Part shown: positions 63,748-64,000 of the stretch, in pieces
Position numbering within the stretch: position 1 is the first letter of the stretch
Layout: the number at the start of each line of letters is the position of its first letter
Source: Peltaster fructicola
Taxonomy: Eukaryota > Ascomycota > Dothideomycetes
Direction of reading: 5' to 3'
DNA length: 64,000 nt
NCBI GenBank assembly: GCA_001592805.2
Contig: CP051140.1
Location: 4,031,501-4,095,500 of the forward strand
Made by a program: the position numbers and the translations under genes
The notes under the pieces: model-generated
Databases searched by the model: none
What the model was told of the DNA's origin: nothing
What the model saw: only the letters and a program-made list of their open reading frames with translations

Positions 63748-64000
63748 ATGTTGCTCTTTGTCGCGTTTGGAGTATTGCTGACTGTGCTTTATTGCTACCT
63801 TGGCTGGAGGACTGATATTCCAGCCCACATAGCATGGGTAGGGCAAAGTCGATGGCCTTTGAGCAAGTTCAGGACTTATGTTCGCTCAATCTATGACAGC
63901 CACGTCCTTTTGCAGGAGGGATATGATCAGGTCCGACGATGTGGTACAAATCTCACGGTATTATCGCTAACGGCAGCAGTTCTCTCGACATTGTAAAGCT
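63748..64000 (+). CDS. cytochrome P450, N-terminal exon (partial, runs off the right edge)
   Basis: ATG at 63748. The exon encodes an N-terminal membrane anchor (MLLFVAFGVLLTVLYCYLGW), followed by IPAHIAWVGQSRWPLSKFRT and LLQEGYDQVRRCGTNLT, the linker that precedes the P450 core in many fungal P450s. Coding probably breaks at 63957 at a GTATTA donor with a CTAAC branch site; an acceptor near 63998 would give a 41-nt intron. The heme-binding region is outside the window, so the call rests on the N-terminal pattern alone. Confidence 0.55.

Noticed and set aside
1-64000. Transposons, retroelements, virus-like elements, rRNA and tRNA genes
   Set aside because: No reverse transcriptase, integrase, transposase or capsid-like frames, no terminal repeats and no convincing tRNA A/B-box pairs were seen by eye; small or decayed copies could be missed without a search.

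Overview
The window is nuclear DNA from a filamentous ascomycete (Pezizomycotina). It has dense, short genes on both strands and many introns of only 39-56 nt with GT(A/G)(A/T)G(T)-type donors, CTAAC/CTGAC branch sites and YAG acceptors. Fungal-only families include a Zn2Cys6 regulator, group X hybrid histidine kinase, septin of the CDC10/AspD class, cobalamin-independent methionine synthase and heme-thiolate peroxidase. Gene content and the small secreted protein at the left edge suggest Dothideomycetes; that is inference. I see no transposon, retroelement, tRNA or rRNA. Gene models below were built by reading splice sites and checking that phases match.

Layout. 1-321: start of a small secreted protein (partial). 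2.5-4.5 kb: secreted/single-pass membrane protein. 5.2-10.2 kb: housekeeping block (SKI8, mitochondrial bL32m, septin CDC10, TRAPP subunit TRAPPC13-like). 11.6-16.4 kb: DENN/C1-like Rab regulator and THG1. 16.8-23.0 kb: a type II membrane protein, a retinol-dehydrogenase-like SDR, HPM1 histidine methyltransferase and a nuclear/ER-membrane-like coiled-coil protein. 24.3-30.3 kb: a 1977-residue group X hybrid histidine kinase with a degenerate kinase head. 31.7-32.8 kb: Ser-rich secreted protein. 33.2-36.4 kb: a 1089-residue secreted repeat precursor, the most striking locus. 36.4-42.0 kb: gene-poor stretch with two weak cryptic gene candidates. 42.0-45.4 kb: divergent VOC/SDR pair and an unknown fungal protein. 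45.8-48.1 kb: MET6. 48.7-55.4 kb: Zn2Cys6 factor, alpha/beta hydrolase and heme-thiolate peroxidase. 55.9-62.3 kb: bL17m, an acidic coiled-coil protein, PEX19, UBC9 and a GT17 glycosyltransferase. 63.7 kb to the edge: 5' end of a cytochrome P450.

The repeat precursor looks like a Kex2-processed multi-peptide protein. Seven copies of an amphipathic cationic segment (GFLDTLKGIFSKIFG type) and five of a Gly/Ser-rich hydrophobic segment (GWGSIISTGISLLTSLF type) are separated by acidic spacers. Each putative peptide is preceded by Arg plus X-Ala or X-Pro dipeptides, as if for trimming by a Ste13-like dipeptidyl aminopeptidase, while the spacers mostly begin with Asp-Val/Asp-Ile. The logic matches alpha-factor and Ece1/candidalysin precursors, but the peptides are different. 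Its upstream leader carries a four-times repeated motif.

Two conserved genes (SKI8 and the GT17 enzyme) each show a one-base frame break, and a third gene has an exon junction I cannot resolve. These could be assembly errors or real lesions.
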